The notes: generated from the sequence alone by a model not told the origin. A stretch of DNA of 64,000 nt from Myxococcaceae bacterium (GCA_016793095.1 JAEUJQ010000018.1:1-64000); one strand, 5' to 3'; shown: positions 34,325-43,716, numbered from the stretch's first letter. Numbers and translations are program-made.

Positions 34325-36730
34325 TCAGTCACGACCCGGGCTCACGGGCGCGAGCGCCACCTCGCGGGTCGTCCACCGCTCGACGTTCCACAGCAGCGAC
34401 TCGGCCTTGCCCAGCTCGGGGCCGTCGAGGTCGGCGCGCGTGGCGGCCATCTTCGACGCGAACACCAGGGGCACGACGCTGAGGCGCTTCGCCCACTCTT
34501 CGGAAAGCCGCGCCAGCAGGGCTTCGCGGCGCTCGTCGTACAACGTCGTCTTCAGCTTCGCGTTCAGCTCGAGCATCGGCGGCTCGTAGAAGCCGGGCAC
34601 GGGCGTGTCGGTCACGAAGGTGGCGCGCGCCTTGTCCCACGGGACGTTGAAGAAGCGCGCTGGCACCTCCACGCTCCGCGCGGTCAGGAGCAGCCCGCCG
34701 TGCGCGCGCGACAGGAACAGCGCGTTGCTGTCGGCGCCGCTGACGGCATCCACCTCGAGGCCAGCGGCGACCAGGTCGCTCGCGATTCGGCCGAGCAGGA
34801 GCGCCGGTGGGGTGCCCGGCTTCGCAGCCATCGACGACACCTTCACGCGCTTCAGCCCCGCCTCCGCGAGAGCCGCGCGCGCCGAGAGCGGATCATACGC
34901 GACGTCGAGCGCGCGCCCGTCTGGCGTCAGGCCGCGTGCGACGGAGGCGGGCACCGGTCGCAGCAGCGCCACGAGGGCCTCGCGGTCGATGGCCGAGAGC
35001 AGGGCGCGCCGCGTCGCCGCCGACTGGAGCCCCGGCACCGCGGGATCGACGTGCAGCACGTACAGCACCTCGCCGGGCTGGCTGTGCAGGGTGACGTCCG
35101 GGTTGTTCAGCAGGCCCTCCACGCCCTGCGCTCCGAGCCCCGGCGTGGCGTCGAGCTCACCAGAGGAGAGGCCGGGCCAGAGCTCGTCGCTCGAGCCGAA
35201 CACCGTCACCTCGACGCGCTCGAAGGCCGGGGTCGCGCCCGCGAAGAACGGGTTGCGCACGAACGAGGCCTGCTTGTCCGCTTCGAAGGTCTCGAGCACA
35301 TAAGGCCCCAGCGTCGGCGTGCCCGGAGTGGCCGAGGCCTGCGAGACCGCTTCGAGCCCGGCGTCGGTCGCCGCTGCGAGACGCAAGACGGGCGGGAGCA
35401 CGGTGAAGCCCTCGAGGTCGTCAGCGCGGCGGTCGGCGTACTCCACCTCGAGGGTGCGCTCGTCCACCACCCGGACGGAGCGGCGACGGGCGAGGGGCAC
35501 CACGGCCAGCGACGCCTCGAGGTCCTTCACCGTCAGCGGGGTGCCGTCGCTCCACTTGAGGTCGTTGCGAAGCCGCCAGCGGATGACGAGGCCGCCGTCA
35601 GGGAGCAGGCGCACGAGGCCGTTCGTCATCTGCGGCGCTTCCGTCACGAGCAGCGGCTCGAGCACACCCGCCGCCGTCCGGGTGACGAGGCCCCGACGCG
35701 TCAAGGGGAAGAGGCCCGCGCTCGTTGGCTGCTTCATGGCCCCTGCGAGGCCGAGGCGCAGCACCGTGCGTGCAGCCAGTCGGGTCGGAGGCGGCGGCCC
35801 GGGTTCGGGGAGGGGCGGTGGAGGCGGTCGCTCGAGCAGCGAGAGCACACCGAAGATCGCGACCAGCGGCGTCGCGAGCCCGAAGAGGCGGTCGACGCGG
35901 GCGACGGCGCGCGGGAAGCGCTCCTTCGCGTTGAAGCCCGCCACCGTCACCACGAGCGTCACGATGCACAGCACGTAGGCGCTGAGGAACAGCTTGTCGG
36001 CGATGACGAGGTACGAGACGTCGGGCAACGAGTCGGCCTGGCTGAAGTGGAAGGCGACGACCGACAGCAGGGCCGTCACGCCCATCGCCGAGCGCACCTC
36101 GAGCTCGCTGATGGGAAGGAAGAGGCCCAGCACGGCCATCAGCAGGATGACGCCGAGCGGCAACAGGAACTTGAGCAGGTACGGCGCCAGCGGCCGCGAG
36201 AGCTGGACGGTGAAGCGCACCCGCTCGAGCGAGGTGGTGTTTCCCTCGTGGGCGATGGAGCCGAAGTCCGAGCCGTAGGTGTGCGCGTCCACCCGTGGCT
36301 GAAACGAGCGCTCGTAGTCCCAGCCCGTGATGGAGAAGACCGGCGCCATGCCCGACGCCGCGAAGTCGGGGACGAGGTGGCCAGCCGTCGACGGGAGGGA
36401 CAGCTCGAGCGCCAGGGTCTGCGAATCGAACGGGAAGTCGTGGAGCGGGAACTCGCCGCGAAACGTCCCCTGCACCCGCCACTGCACCGTGCGCCAGTCG
36501 CCCTCGTTCTCCCGCGAGAGCTCCTCCTTCGAGTCCAGCTCGGCGTTGTCGAACAGGAGCGGCGGCGCGGTGTCGTCGCCCCTCCACTTGAGCCAGACGC
36601 GCGCGTCGCCCTTGAAGCGCCCGGCCTTCAGGTCGAGGTCCGAGACGTCGAGCAGGTACACCCCCACGTAGACCCGGCCCGGCTCAGCGGGCTGCGCTGC
36701 CAGCGCGGTCGCGAGCGCGAGGGTCAGCAC
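34325..36730 (-). CDS. Pentameric ligand-gated ion channel fused to a peptide-type periplasmic binding protein
   Basis: 801 residues from a GTG, with signal peptide. Residues about 18-180 are a pLGIC extracellular domain: VYVGVYLLDVSDLD (first strands), the cysteine-free Pro-loop FPLHDFPFDSQ (94-104) and ITGWDYERSF. M1 spans 181-206 with the conserved Pro191, M2 about 211-231, the M2-M3 loop has SLP (234-236), M3 237-265 and M4 281-300. M2 aligned to GLIC puts Glu211 at the -2' position and Leu222 at 9', pointing to a cation-selective pore with the usual gate. A Pro-rich linker (301-316) leads to a full SBP_bac_5 domain (about 342-801): DLKWSDGTPLTVKDLEASL, TLGPYVLETFE (474-483), AIDREALV (580-587). 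The pLGIC C-terminus faces the periplasm, so the binding domain is correctly placed to act as ligand sensor. No peptide ABC transporter genes are nearby. Confidence 0.9.
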   Translation of the reverse strand: MLTLALATALAAQPAEPGRVYVGVYLLDVSDLDLKAGRFKGDARVWLKWRGDDTAPPLLFDNAELDSKEELSRENEGDWRTVQWRVQGTFRGEFPLHDFPFDSQTLALELSLPSTAGHLVPDFAASGMAPVFSITGWDYERSFQPRVDAHTYGSDFGSIAHEGNTTSLERVRFTVQLSRPLAPYLLKFLLPLGVILLMAVLGLFLPISELEVRSAMGVTALLSVVAFHFSQADSLPDVSYLVIADKLFLSAYVLCIVTLVVTVAGFNAKERFPRAVARVDRLFGLATPLVAIFGVLSLLERPPPPPLPEPGPPPPTRLAARTVLRLGLAGAMKQPTSAGLFPLTRRGLVTRTAAGVLEPLLVTEAPQMTNGLVRLLPDGGLVIRWRLRNDLKWSDGTPLTVKDLEASLAVVPLARRRSVRVVDERTLEVEYADRRADDLEGFTVLPPVLRLAAATDAGLEAVSQASATPGTPTLGPYVLETFEADKQASFVRNPFFAGATPAFERVEVTVFGSSDELWPGLSSGELDATPGLGAQGVEGLLNNPDVTLHSQPGEVLYVLHVDPAVPGLQSAATRRALLSAIDREALVALLRPVPASVARGLTPDGRALDVAYDPLSARAALAEAGLKRVKVSSMAAKPGTPPALLLGRIASDLVAAGLEVDAVSGADSNALFLSRAHGGLLLTARSVEVPARFFNVPWDKARATFVTDTPVPGFYEPPMLELNAKLKTTLYDERREALLARLSEEWAKRLSVVPLVFASKMAATRADLDGPELGKAESLLWNVERWTTREVALAPVSPGRD

Positions 36731-36838
36731 GCGTCACCCAGGCTGCTGCGAGCGGCTCCGGTCGTTCGCCTCATGTCTGAGGTATAGCCGTCGCCCCGCG
36801 ATTGCGGCAGCGTCTCGCTCTCCACCAAAGGGGCTCCC

Positions 36839-37423
36839 GTGAAGGTGAAGGTCACGATTCCGAAGGCCGGGCTGCGCACGCGCAGGCTCGGGGTGATTCA
36901 GGGCGTCGCGGACGGCGAGTACGAGATCACCCTCGTCACCACGCTCGTGGACGAAGACGGCGAGAGCGTCGTGAAGAGCAGGACGTTCGAGAACGTGAAG
37001 CAGCACCAGCCCCTCAACCCCAGAGAAGCGATCGTGCTGGCGACCCACGAGACGGCCGACGGCGCGGTCACCGTCACCATCGCCGCGGCGATCTCTGGCG
37101 CGGGCTACGGCAAGGCGCTCAAGAAGGCCGCGGCCACGGCGGGCGATCTCTCGAAGGGCATCAAGACGGCCACCGCGCTCATCCCGGTGCTGAAGGAGGT
37201 GGGCGGAGTCGCCGCCACGACGCTCGAGGTGGGGCAGGCCGTGCTCGACTTCCTCGGGTCGTTCGTCGCTGGCCTCTCACCGCGCCGGACCCTGCTCGAG
37301 TCGCGGGTGATTCACCCGCAGGACGGGCTGACGCAGACCGTGAAGACGGGCACTCCGCGCCGTGGCGCAGCGGAGCCACCCAGCGAGCACTTCGTCCTCG
37401 AGTACGACGTGACGGCGAGCTGA
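36839..37423 (+). CDS. Unknown protein with Ala/Gly-rich amphipathic centre
   Basis: 194 residues from a GTG with AAGGGG upstream. No family recognised. The N-terminal 75 residues look beta-rich (KVKVTIPKAGLRTRR, YEITLVTTLV). The middle (about 75-145) is Ala/Gly-rich and helical (VTIAAAISGAGYGKALKKA, LEVGQAVLDFLGSFVAGLS) and could contact a membrane; the end is polar. There is no signal peptide. It is divergent from the channel gene with 108 bp between starts, so a shared promoter region is possible, but a functional link is only positional. Confidence 0.6.
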   Translation: MKVKVTIPKAGLRTRRLGVIQGVADGEYEITLVTTLVDEDGESVVKSRTFENVKQHQPLNPREAIVLATHETADGAVTVTIAAAISGAGYGKALKKAAATAGDLSKGIKTATALIPVLKEVGGVAATTLEVGQAVLDFLGSFVAGLSPRRTLLESRVIHPQDGLTQTVKTGTPRRGAAEPPSEHFVLEYDVTAS

Positions 37424-37433
37424 GCCGGCGCGC

Positions 37434-38006
37434 TCACCAGCGCAGCCGGAACGCGACCTCGGGCCGGTCGGTGGGGCCGTCGAGCGTCACCTCACCCTGC
37501 GTGGCGAAGGCCTCGAAGGTGCCCTCGAAGACGCCGATGCGGTACCCGTTGATGACGGCGAGCTGCGCGGGGGAGATGGCGCTGCGGAACTCGTGACGAA
37601 CGCGGGTCTTCACCACGACCTCCGTCGGCCCGACGTCTTCCGTGTCGACGTCGAGGTAGTTGCCGGTGGTGCGAAGGTTGCGGCCCATGCGCAGGAACGT
37701 GCGCTTGAGGCCGATGACGCGCGCCATCGTGAGCGTCGCGAAGCCGACGGTCGTGGCCTTGTAGCCAGCCATGAACTCGCGGCCGACCCGCCGAAGCTGT
37801 TCGTCGGTGGCCTGGTCGGGGAAGAGCTCGTCAGCGAGCACGCCGATCGCCTCGAGGAACGGGGCCAGGGCATAGGCGGGCTGGAGCTGCTCGAGGTCGA
37901 ACCCGACGGCCTTCAGCTTCGTCATCAGGGCAGGCGTGAGCCGGGGACCGAAGGCCTTCCGGGCGCCCTCGGCGACGGTGCTGAAGACGACGGGCTCCTC
38001 GGTCAC
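37434..38006 (-). CDS. DUF2378 family protein (myxobacterial paralogous family)
   Basis: 190 residues with the layout of DUF2378/TIGR02265, a family of about 180-200 residues expanded in myxobacteria: FSTVAEGARKAFG at the start, then a helical region, MARVIGLKRTFLRMGRNLRT and the C-terminal beta part VINGYRIGVFEGTFEAFA. The fold resembles heme-NO/V4R-type sensory domains, but the function is not established. It is cytosolic. It converges with the unknown 36839-37423 gene, only ten bases between stops. Confidence 0.85.
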   Translation of the reverse strand: MTEEPVVFSTVAEGARKAFGPRLTPALMTKLKAVGFDLEQLQPAYALAPFLEAIGVLADELFPDQATDEQLRRVGREFMAGYKATTVGFATLTMARVIGLKRTFLRMGRNLRTTGNYLDVDTEDVGPTEVVVKTRVRHEFRSAISPAQLAVINGYRIGVFEGTFEAFATQGEVTLDGPTDRPEVAFRLRW

Positions 38007-38038
38007 CCGCGCAGCTTAGCCCAGCCGTCGGCAGTCGC

Positions 38039-39736
38039 TCAGGTGGTGAGGCCGCCCAGGAACTCGGCCTGAGCCGCTCGGTCGAGCGGGTCGCGCTTCT
38101 CGCGCGAGCACCAGGACACGTAGGTCGTCAGCACCTCGAGCCCGCGGTGGAGCGTCGTGAGGGTCTCTGGGCCGTCCATCACGAACCACACCGTGCCGTG
38201 GCCGGCCGCGCGCGCGTCGCCGGACAAGAGCGCGAACGCCTCCATGAAGGCCTCGGCCCGCCTCGCGTTGGGCTGGCCGAACAGGCTCTTCTCCTTGAGC
38301 TGGCCCGCCAGCATGAGGCGAATGAGGCACGAGAACGCGCGCGCGTCGGCGTTCTGCCGCGCGTACGGCTCGGCGGCCTCGAGGTACTCGGTGAGCTTCT
38401 TGCGGTCGCCGCGCGTGTCCACGTTGAGCAGTCGCATCGGCGGCCGGGGCTGGCGCGGGTCGGGCAGGAGATCGAGCGTCTTGTTCGCGAACTGCCAGAA
38501 GGCCATCGTCGCCTGATCCGGGTCGTCTTCGTCGAGGACGATGTCGAGCAGCTGCCTTCGTGCCTTCGGTGGCGGAGGCGGTACGCCGTGCGCGGGGGTG
38601 GTCGTCGGCGGAGGTGGAGGCGGGCCCTCCTCGGCCTCGACGATCTCGATGTCACCGTCGGCGCCGGGCACCCATTGGCCTGGCGGGGTGAGATCAGGCG
38701 GCGCGGGTGGCGGTGGAGGCGCCTCGAGCGCCTCGATGATGTCCACCTCGTCGGTCGGCTCCGTCGTCTGGCCTGCGGGCGGGCCCTCGTGATCAGCCGG
38801 CGGCGTCACGCCAGGCGGGGGGAACCAGCTGCCGGGCGGCGTGGTGTCAGGCGGAGGCGGAGGCACGGCCCCCGACGGCGCCCTCTGCATCAGCGAACGG
38901 AAGCTGGGCACCGCAGGTGACTCCGCGAGCTCGACGATGAGCTCGGGCTCGATGGTGTCTGGAGGCGCCGTCACCGGCACGATGGGATCGGTCGGCTGGA
39001 AGTCGCGCGCCAGCTCGGGCACGCCGGCCGGTGGCGTGCGCTGAGAAGCGATCTCTGCCTCGGCGGCGGCGAGGGCAGCGGCGCGGGCGCGCTTCGCGGC
39101 CTGCTCTTCCATCATCTCGAAGAACTCGTCGAGGTAGGGCCGCAGGTCGCTCCACAGGTGCTCGAGGCCCTGGTCGTCAGCGACCAGCTCCTTCGCCACC
39201 TCGTCCGACTGGTAGGCCTCGCTCAAGAGTCCGGCGCGTCGCGCGAACTCGCCGCGGGAGGACTCGACGAACTGCCGCGCGAGCTCGAGGTGGTAGAGGC
39301 AGCGGGCGAACTCCACGCGCCGGTTGCCCGCGGGCTCGAGGTTCTCGATGGCCTCCTGCAGGAGCGTCGGGTTGGAGCGGTTCTCCCAGCACTCGGCGAG
39401 CGCCTTCTTGAAGCGCTTCTGCTCGAACGAGACGAGGAGCGAGGCGGCCGAGGCCCAGAGCTCCTCGAGCTCTGGGTGCATCTTCGCGAACTCGACGCCG
39501 CTGCCCTCGTGCCAGAAGACGAGCAGGCGATCGGCGACGTCGATGAGCTCGTTGCGCGCCTCGGGATCTCCACGACGGGCGCGGTCGAGGTCGAAGAGCG
39601 CGGTGGCGAACTGGGCGCGCGGGTCGGAGGAGAGGCGCAGCTGGTGCAGCTCGTCGCGCAGCCGATCGAGGTCGCCCATCGCCTCGACGCAGCGGGCGAC
39701 CGTGTCGGCGACGTCATCTGGCAGCGGGGACTCCAC
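38039..39736 (-). CDS. Unknown cytosolic protein with Pro-rich middle
   Basis: 565 residues, no signal peptide or membrane helix. Residues 1-230 are helical and acidic (repeated EFARCLYHLELARQF-type helices). Residues about 230-390 are low-complexity and Pro-rich (PPPPPDTTPPGSWFPPPG) with acidic patches. Residues about 395-565 are a second helical domain (LLDIVLDEDDPDQATMAFW, then FSCLIRLMLAGQLKEKSLFG). I do not recognise either domain. Good coding character and clear start. It lies in tandem with DUF2378, 32 bp apart, possibly one transcript. Confidence 0.7.
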   Translation of the reverse strand: MESPLPDDVADTVARCVEAMGDLDRLRDELHQLRLSSDPRAQFATALFDLDRARRGDPEARNELIDVADRLLVFWHEGSGVEFAKMHPELEELWASAASLLVSFEQKRFKKALAECWENRSNPTLLQEAIENLEPAGNRRVEFARCLYHLELARQFVESSRGEFARRAGLLSEAYQSDEVAKELVADDQGLEHLWSDLRPYLDEFFEMMEEQAAKRARAAALAAAEAEIASQRTPPAGVPELARDFQPTDPIVPVTAPPDTIEPELIVELAESPAVPSFRSLMQRAPSGAVPPPPPDTTPPGSWFPPPGVTPPADHEGPPAGQTTEPTDEVDIIEALEAPPPPPAPPDLTPPGQWVPGADGDIEIVEAEEGPPPPPPTTTPAHGVPPPPPKARRQLLDIVLDEDDPDQATMAFWQFANKTLDLLPDPRQPRPPMRLLNVDTRGDRKKLTEYLEAAEPYARQNADARAFSCLIRLMLAGQLKEKSLFGQPNARRAEAFMEAFALLSGDARAAGHGTVWFVMDGPETLTTLHRGLEVLTTYVSWCSREKRDPLDRAAQAEFLGGLTT

Positions 39737-39802
39737 GAGCGCGTGGAATCCTGCCTGTGGTGGCGGGGGCGCGCCACACGATTCGGGGCCCGCCGCCTGC
39801 GG

Positions 39803-40198
39803 TCAGAGCGCGGCTTCGATCGTCTTCTTCATCTGGTCCGCGTAGACGTAGCCGCTGCTCGAGCTGCCGAAGTAGGCGTGCCACTGAATGACGCCGCCCT
39901 CGAAGGTGAAGCGCGCCTGATCCGATGGCGCCGGCTTGATCACCACCTTCTTGAGCCCGGACTTCACCGCCTCCTTGCCGAGGTCGTCCACGGTGACCTC
40001 CTTGAGCGCCTTGATCAGGTTCGGCAGGCCGTAGCTGTCGTGAGAGATGTACTGGGCGTCGTCCATGTTCGCGCTGAAGGCGTCCCAGTCGATCTCCACC
40101 GGCACCTCGGCCTGGGCGACGGCCTTGAGCTGCGAGACGAAGGCCTCTTCGTCCGTCTTCTTGCGCTCCTGAACCCAACGCTTCTCGGCGAGTCCCAT
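39803..40198 (-). CDS. Small unknown protein, cytosolic
   Basis: 131 residues from the ATG at 40198; the frame is open further upstream but without coding character. No signal peptide. The sequence is mixed alpha/beta (WVQERKKTDEEAFVSQLKAV, PVEIDWDAFSAN, RFTFEGGVIQWHAYFGSSSS). No family recognised. It is 66 bp upstream of the 38039-39736 gene on the same strand. Confidence 0.65.
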   Translation of the reverse strand: MGLAEKRWVQERKKTDEEAFVSQLKAVAQAEVPVEIDWDAFSANMDDAQYISHDSYGLPNLIKALKEVTVDDLGKEAVKSGLKKVVIKPAPSDQARFTFEGGVIQWHAYFGSSSSGYVYADQMKKTIEAAL

Positions 40199-40375
40199 CG
40201 GCTGCTCCAGAGGAAAAGGGGAGTGTGGGGCGGAAGATGCCGGCACTCGCCGATTCGTGCAGCAAGGGAGTTCGCCAACCCGGCACACATGCACCCACGT
40301 GGGTTGACGCGAGTCGGCCACCGATGAGGCGCGAGGGGCTATCCTCCTCCGCTCCCCGCGGTCTGGACCCCGTCA

Positions 40376-42160
40376 ATGCGCGCCTGCGTCGCACTCCTCG
40401 TCGTGCTTGCGACGGCCTGCACCGGCTCGCTCGTCGGAGGCACGGTCGTTCCCCCGTCAGGCGGCGGCGGCGCTGGTGGCGGTGGTGCTGGTGGCTCCTC
40501 GCAGCCGTTCGAGCCGGTCCGCTTCACCTGTGATCTGCAGCAGGCGCCAGGCGAGCTGCCCCTCCGGCGGTTGTCACGCCGCCAGTACACGAACGTGGTG
40601 AACGAGCTCATCGGCCGCTCGGGCCTCGCCGCCGCCGACGCCACCGTGGTGCAGCAGGCGGTGCGTGACGACCTGCTCCCGTTCCCCGAGGACCGGGTCG
40701 TCGGCGTTCCAGGGGAGCGGCACGGCGGGTTCAGCCGCGTCGACCAGGCCCTGCAGCAGGGCCACATCGACGCCTCGTACAACGCGGCCCTCTCCGTCGG
40801 CGCCGAGCTCACCTCGACGGTGGCCCGCCGCCGCGCCGTGCTCGGGGCCTGCGCGACGGACACGAGCACCGCCAACGACGCGCAGTGCCTGCGGGACTTC
40901 GTCACGCGCTTCGGCCGGCTGGTGCACCGCCGTCCCCTCACGCCAGACGACGTCACCTTCTACACGGCGGTCGCCGGCTCGACGCCGGTAGACGCCGCCG
41001 CGCTCACCGACGTCATCGCGCTGCTCCTCACCTCGCCGCACCTGCTCTACCACGTGGAAGAGGGTGACCCGACGCGGGCCGGGCCGACGCCCCTCGACGC
41101 CTTCTCGCTCGCGAGCCGGTTGTCCTTCCACTTCTGGCAGACGATGCCCGACGACGCGCTGCTCGCCGCCGCCGAGAGCGGTGCGTTGCTCACCGATGAG
41201 GGCTACCGCGCGCAGGTGGAGCGGCTGTTCGGCGATGCGCGCACCGACGGCTCCATCGACGAGTTCTTCGCGCAGTGGTGGCGCCTCGACGAGCTGCCGC
41301 CCCTCAACACCCGCATCGGCACGCCCGTCTTCGACGCCTTCGCGGACCGCGACATCCCCACGGCGACGCTGCACGACGAGATGAACGCCGAGGTGGTGGA
41401 GCACGCCCGCGACGTCACCCGCCGGGCGGCGCCGCTCGCCGAGCTGTTGACCGGCCGCCGCTTCTTCGCGCGCACCGACGCGCTCGCCCGCCTCTACGGC
41501 CAGCCCACGTGGGACGGGCAGGGCACGCCGCCCGACTTCACGCAGCCGGAGCGCCACGGCCTGCTCACCCGCGCCGCCTTCCTCGCCACCGGCAGCGCCA
41601 ACACGCGCCCGGTGATGAAGGGCTACCGGGTGCGCAACGCGCTGCTCTGCATGCAGCTGCCGCCGCCTCCGCCCGGGGCTGGCGCGACCCCGCTGCCGCT
41701 GACGCCGGACCTCACCACCCGCGAGGTCGTCGAGGGCATCACCGAGCAGCCGGGCAGCGCCTGTCAGGGCTGCCACCGCGGGCTGCTCAACCCGCTCGGC
41801 TTCCTCACCGAGAACTTCGACGCCCTGGGGCGCCTGCGAACCACCCAGCGCCTCTTCGCTGACGACGGCACGCTGCTGGGCTCGAAGCCCGTGAAGACGG
41901 ACGGCGTGCCCAACGTGGCCGGCTCCACCGACGTCATCGACGACGTGGCCGCGCTGCAGGCGTTGATGCTGCAGGGCGAGTTCCAGACGTGCTTCGCCCG
42001 CCAGTACTTCCGCTACACCTTCCAGCGCATGGAGGACGACGCGAAGGACGGCTGCTTGCTGGCTTCGCTGCAGGCCGACGCCCTCGCGGGGAAGCCGGTG
42101 GCCGAGGTGCTGAAGGCCGCCGCGCTCTCGGCCGAGTTCAAGCGGAGGGACGTGCGATGA
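40376..42160 (+). CDS. DUF1592/DUF1588/DUF1585 lipoprotein
   Basis: 594 residues. Lipobox LATAC (Cys15) and a short Gly-rich spacer. The order of conserved blocks is that of planctomycete/myxobacterial PSD-type proteins: LPLRRLSRRQYTNVVNELIG (DUF1587-like), FSLASRLSFHFWQTMPDDAL (DUF1592), ERHGLLTRAAFLATGSANT (DUF1588) and the C-terminal FARQYFRYTFQR (DUF1585). A CxxCH motif (CQGCH) in the DUF1588 part could bind c-type heme. It is coupled by ATGA to the DUF1552 gene; the two families usually occur together. Function undetermined, exported. Confidence 0.85.
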   Translation: MRACVALLVVLATACTGSLVGGTVVPPSGGGGAGGGGAGGSSQPFEPVRFTCDLQQAPGELPLRRLSRRQYTNVVNELIGRSGLAAADATVVQQAVRDDLLPFPEDRVVGVPGERHGGFSRVDQALQQGHIDASYNAALSVGAELTSTVARRRAVLGACATDTSTANDAQCLRDFVTRFGRLVHRRPLTPDDVTFYTAVAGSTPVDAAALTDVIALLLTSPHLLYHVEEGDPTRAGPTPLDAFSLASRLSFHFWQTMPDDALLAAAESGALLTDEGYRAQVERLFGDARTDGSIDEFFAQWWRLDELPPLNTRIGTPVFDAFADRDIPTATLHDEMNAEVVEHARDVTRRAAPLAELLTGRRFFARTDALARLYGQPTWDGQGTPPDFTQPERHGLLTRAAFLATGSANTRPVMKGYRVRNALLCMQLPPPPPGAGATPLPLTPDLTTREVVEGITEQPGSACQGCHRGLLNPLGFLTENFDALGRLRTTQRLFADDGTLLGSKPVKTDGVPNVAGSTDVIDDVAALQALMLQGEFQTCFARQYFRYTFQRMEDDAKDGCLLASLQADALAGKPVAEVLKAAALSAEFKRRDVR

Positions 42161-43716
42161 CGGTCTTGTCCCGCCGGTGGGTGCTGCGTGGAATGGGGGC
42201 GACCGTCGCCATTCCCGTGCTGCCGTCGCTCCTCGGCGCGTCGGACGCGGCCGCCCAGGGGATGATGGAGCCCCGCTTCTTCGTCAACCTCGGCACCCAC
42301 CACGGCGCGGCGTGGGAGCGCTTCATGTTGCCCGCGGTGCCCACCACGGGCGTCACCCGGCAGCAGTACGCGGGTCGCGAGATCCGCAGCTTCCCGTTGA
42401 CGCGCGCGCTGGCCGGCGGTGAGGCGAGCCTGTCGCCTGTGTTGAGCGCGCCCGAGGGCCGCTTCACCGAGGCGCTCAAGAACAAGATGTGGGTGGTGCG
42501 CGGCTTCGACATTCCCTGGTACCTCGGCCACCACACCGGCGGCCACCTCGGCAACCTGGCGCGCAACGACGGCAACGGCGGCGACGGCACGACCGCGCAG
42601 ATGAACGCCGTGCGGCCCACCATCGACCAGCTGATGGCGTGGAGCTCGTCGTTCTACCCGGACCTCTCTGGCGTGCGCGAGCGCGTGCTCGTGCTGTCGG
42701 GCCGCATGTCGTACGCGTGGCAGAACCCCGAGACGCGCAGCGGAGCGATTCAGGAGATCACCTCGATCGCCGACTCGCCGCAGGCGCTGTTCCGCCGGCT
42801 CTTCCCCACCACCGGCGCCACGCCGCGCGCGCCCATCGTCGACCGGGTGCTCGAGAACTACCGGCGGCTGCGGGCGAACCCACGGCTCTCGCGCGCCGAC
42901 CGCGACCGCCTCGACGATCACCTGCAGCGGCTGAGCGAGCTGCAGCGGCGGCTCACCTCGATGGCGACGTGCGGCACTCCGACGGCGCCGGCGGCTCCCC
43001 ACGCGACGGCCACGCTGGGCGCGGTCACCTACAACCCGCCCTATGCGCGCAACCCGACCGAGCAGGCCGCCTGGTACCGGGTGATGAACGACGTGGTGGT
43101 GGCGGCGTTCGCGTGCGGGCTGTCGCGCCTCGCGGTGGCGCTCATCAACCCGCACCTGTCGACCTACGCCGGCGACTGGCACCAGGACGTCGCGCACCAG
43201 GCCGACGGTGCCGATGGCATGCGCCAGGACGTTCTCTGGCGCTCGTACAACACCTTCTTCAAGGACATCTTCCTCGACCTCGCCGCGAAGCTCGACGCGG
43301 TCAGCACCGGCACCGGCCGCACGCTGCTCGACCAGGCGATGGTGTGCTGGACCCAGGAGAGCGGCCCCCGAACGCACGACCTGCGAGACGCGGTGGTGGT
43401 CGGCTTCGGCGGCGCGGGCGGGCGGCTGAACACCGGGCTGGCGGTGGACTACCGGAACCTGAACCTGCGCTTCGAGCCGGCGAGCGAGACGAACCTCGTC
43501 ACCCGGCCAGGCCTGCTGTGGCAGCAGTGGCTCGGCACCGTGCTGCAGACCATGGGCATTCCGAAGAGCGAGTGGGAGCGCCCGGCCGTCAACGGCGGCT
43601 ACCCCGACTACAACTTCACCAACCTGCAGTGGCAGAGCATCAACGCCGCGACCGCCTGGCCGCAGCCCGTGTGGGGCGCCGCCGGGGAACGCCTGCCGCT
43701 GCTCTGTGGAGCGTGA
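42157..43716 (+). CDS. DUF1552 family protein with Tat signal
   Basis: 519 residues from the ATG overlapping the DUF1592 stop. The N-terminus has a twin-arginine signal (SRRWVLRGMGATVAIPVLPS, cleavage after DAAAQ), implying export folded. Family blocks include NLGTHHGAAWERFM, LSGRMSYAWQ and AMVCWTQESGPRTHDL. DUF1552 proteins lie in the alkaline-phosphatase-like DUF1501 relative group and are nearly always next to DUF1592 proteins. Reaction unknown. Confidence 0.85.
   Translation: MTVLSRRWVLRGMGATVAIPVLPSLLGASDAAAQGMMEPRFFVNLGTHHGAAWERFMLPAVPTTGVTRQQYAGREIRSFPLTRALAGGEASLSPVLSAPEGRFTEALKNKMWVVRGFDIPWYLGHHTGGHLGNLARNDGNGGDGTTAQMNAVRPTIDQLMAWSSSFYPDLSGVRERVLVLSGRMSYAWQNPETRSGAIQEITSIADSPQALFRRLFPTTGATPRAPIVDRVLENYRRLRANPRLSRADRDRLDDHLQRLSELQRRLTSMATCGTPTAPAAPHATATLGAVTYNPPYARNPTEQAAWYRVMNDVVVAAFACGLSRLAVALINPHLSTYAGDWHQDVAHQADGADGMRQDVLWRSYNTFFKDIFLDLAAKLDAVSTGTGRTLLDQAMVCWTQESGPRTHDLRDAVVVGFGGAGGRLNTGLAVDYRNLNLRFEPASETNLVTRPGLLWQQWLGTVLQTMGIPKSEWERPAVNGGYPDYNFTNLQWQSINAATAWPQPVWGAAGERLPLLCGA

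Noticed and set aside
34259-36787. An 842-residue plus-strand open frame antisense to the channel gene
   Set aside because: It is Arg/Gly/Glu-rich without domain motifs and mirrors the third-position GC of the real gene.
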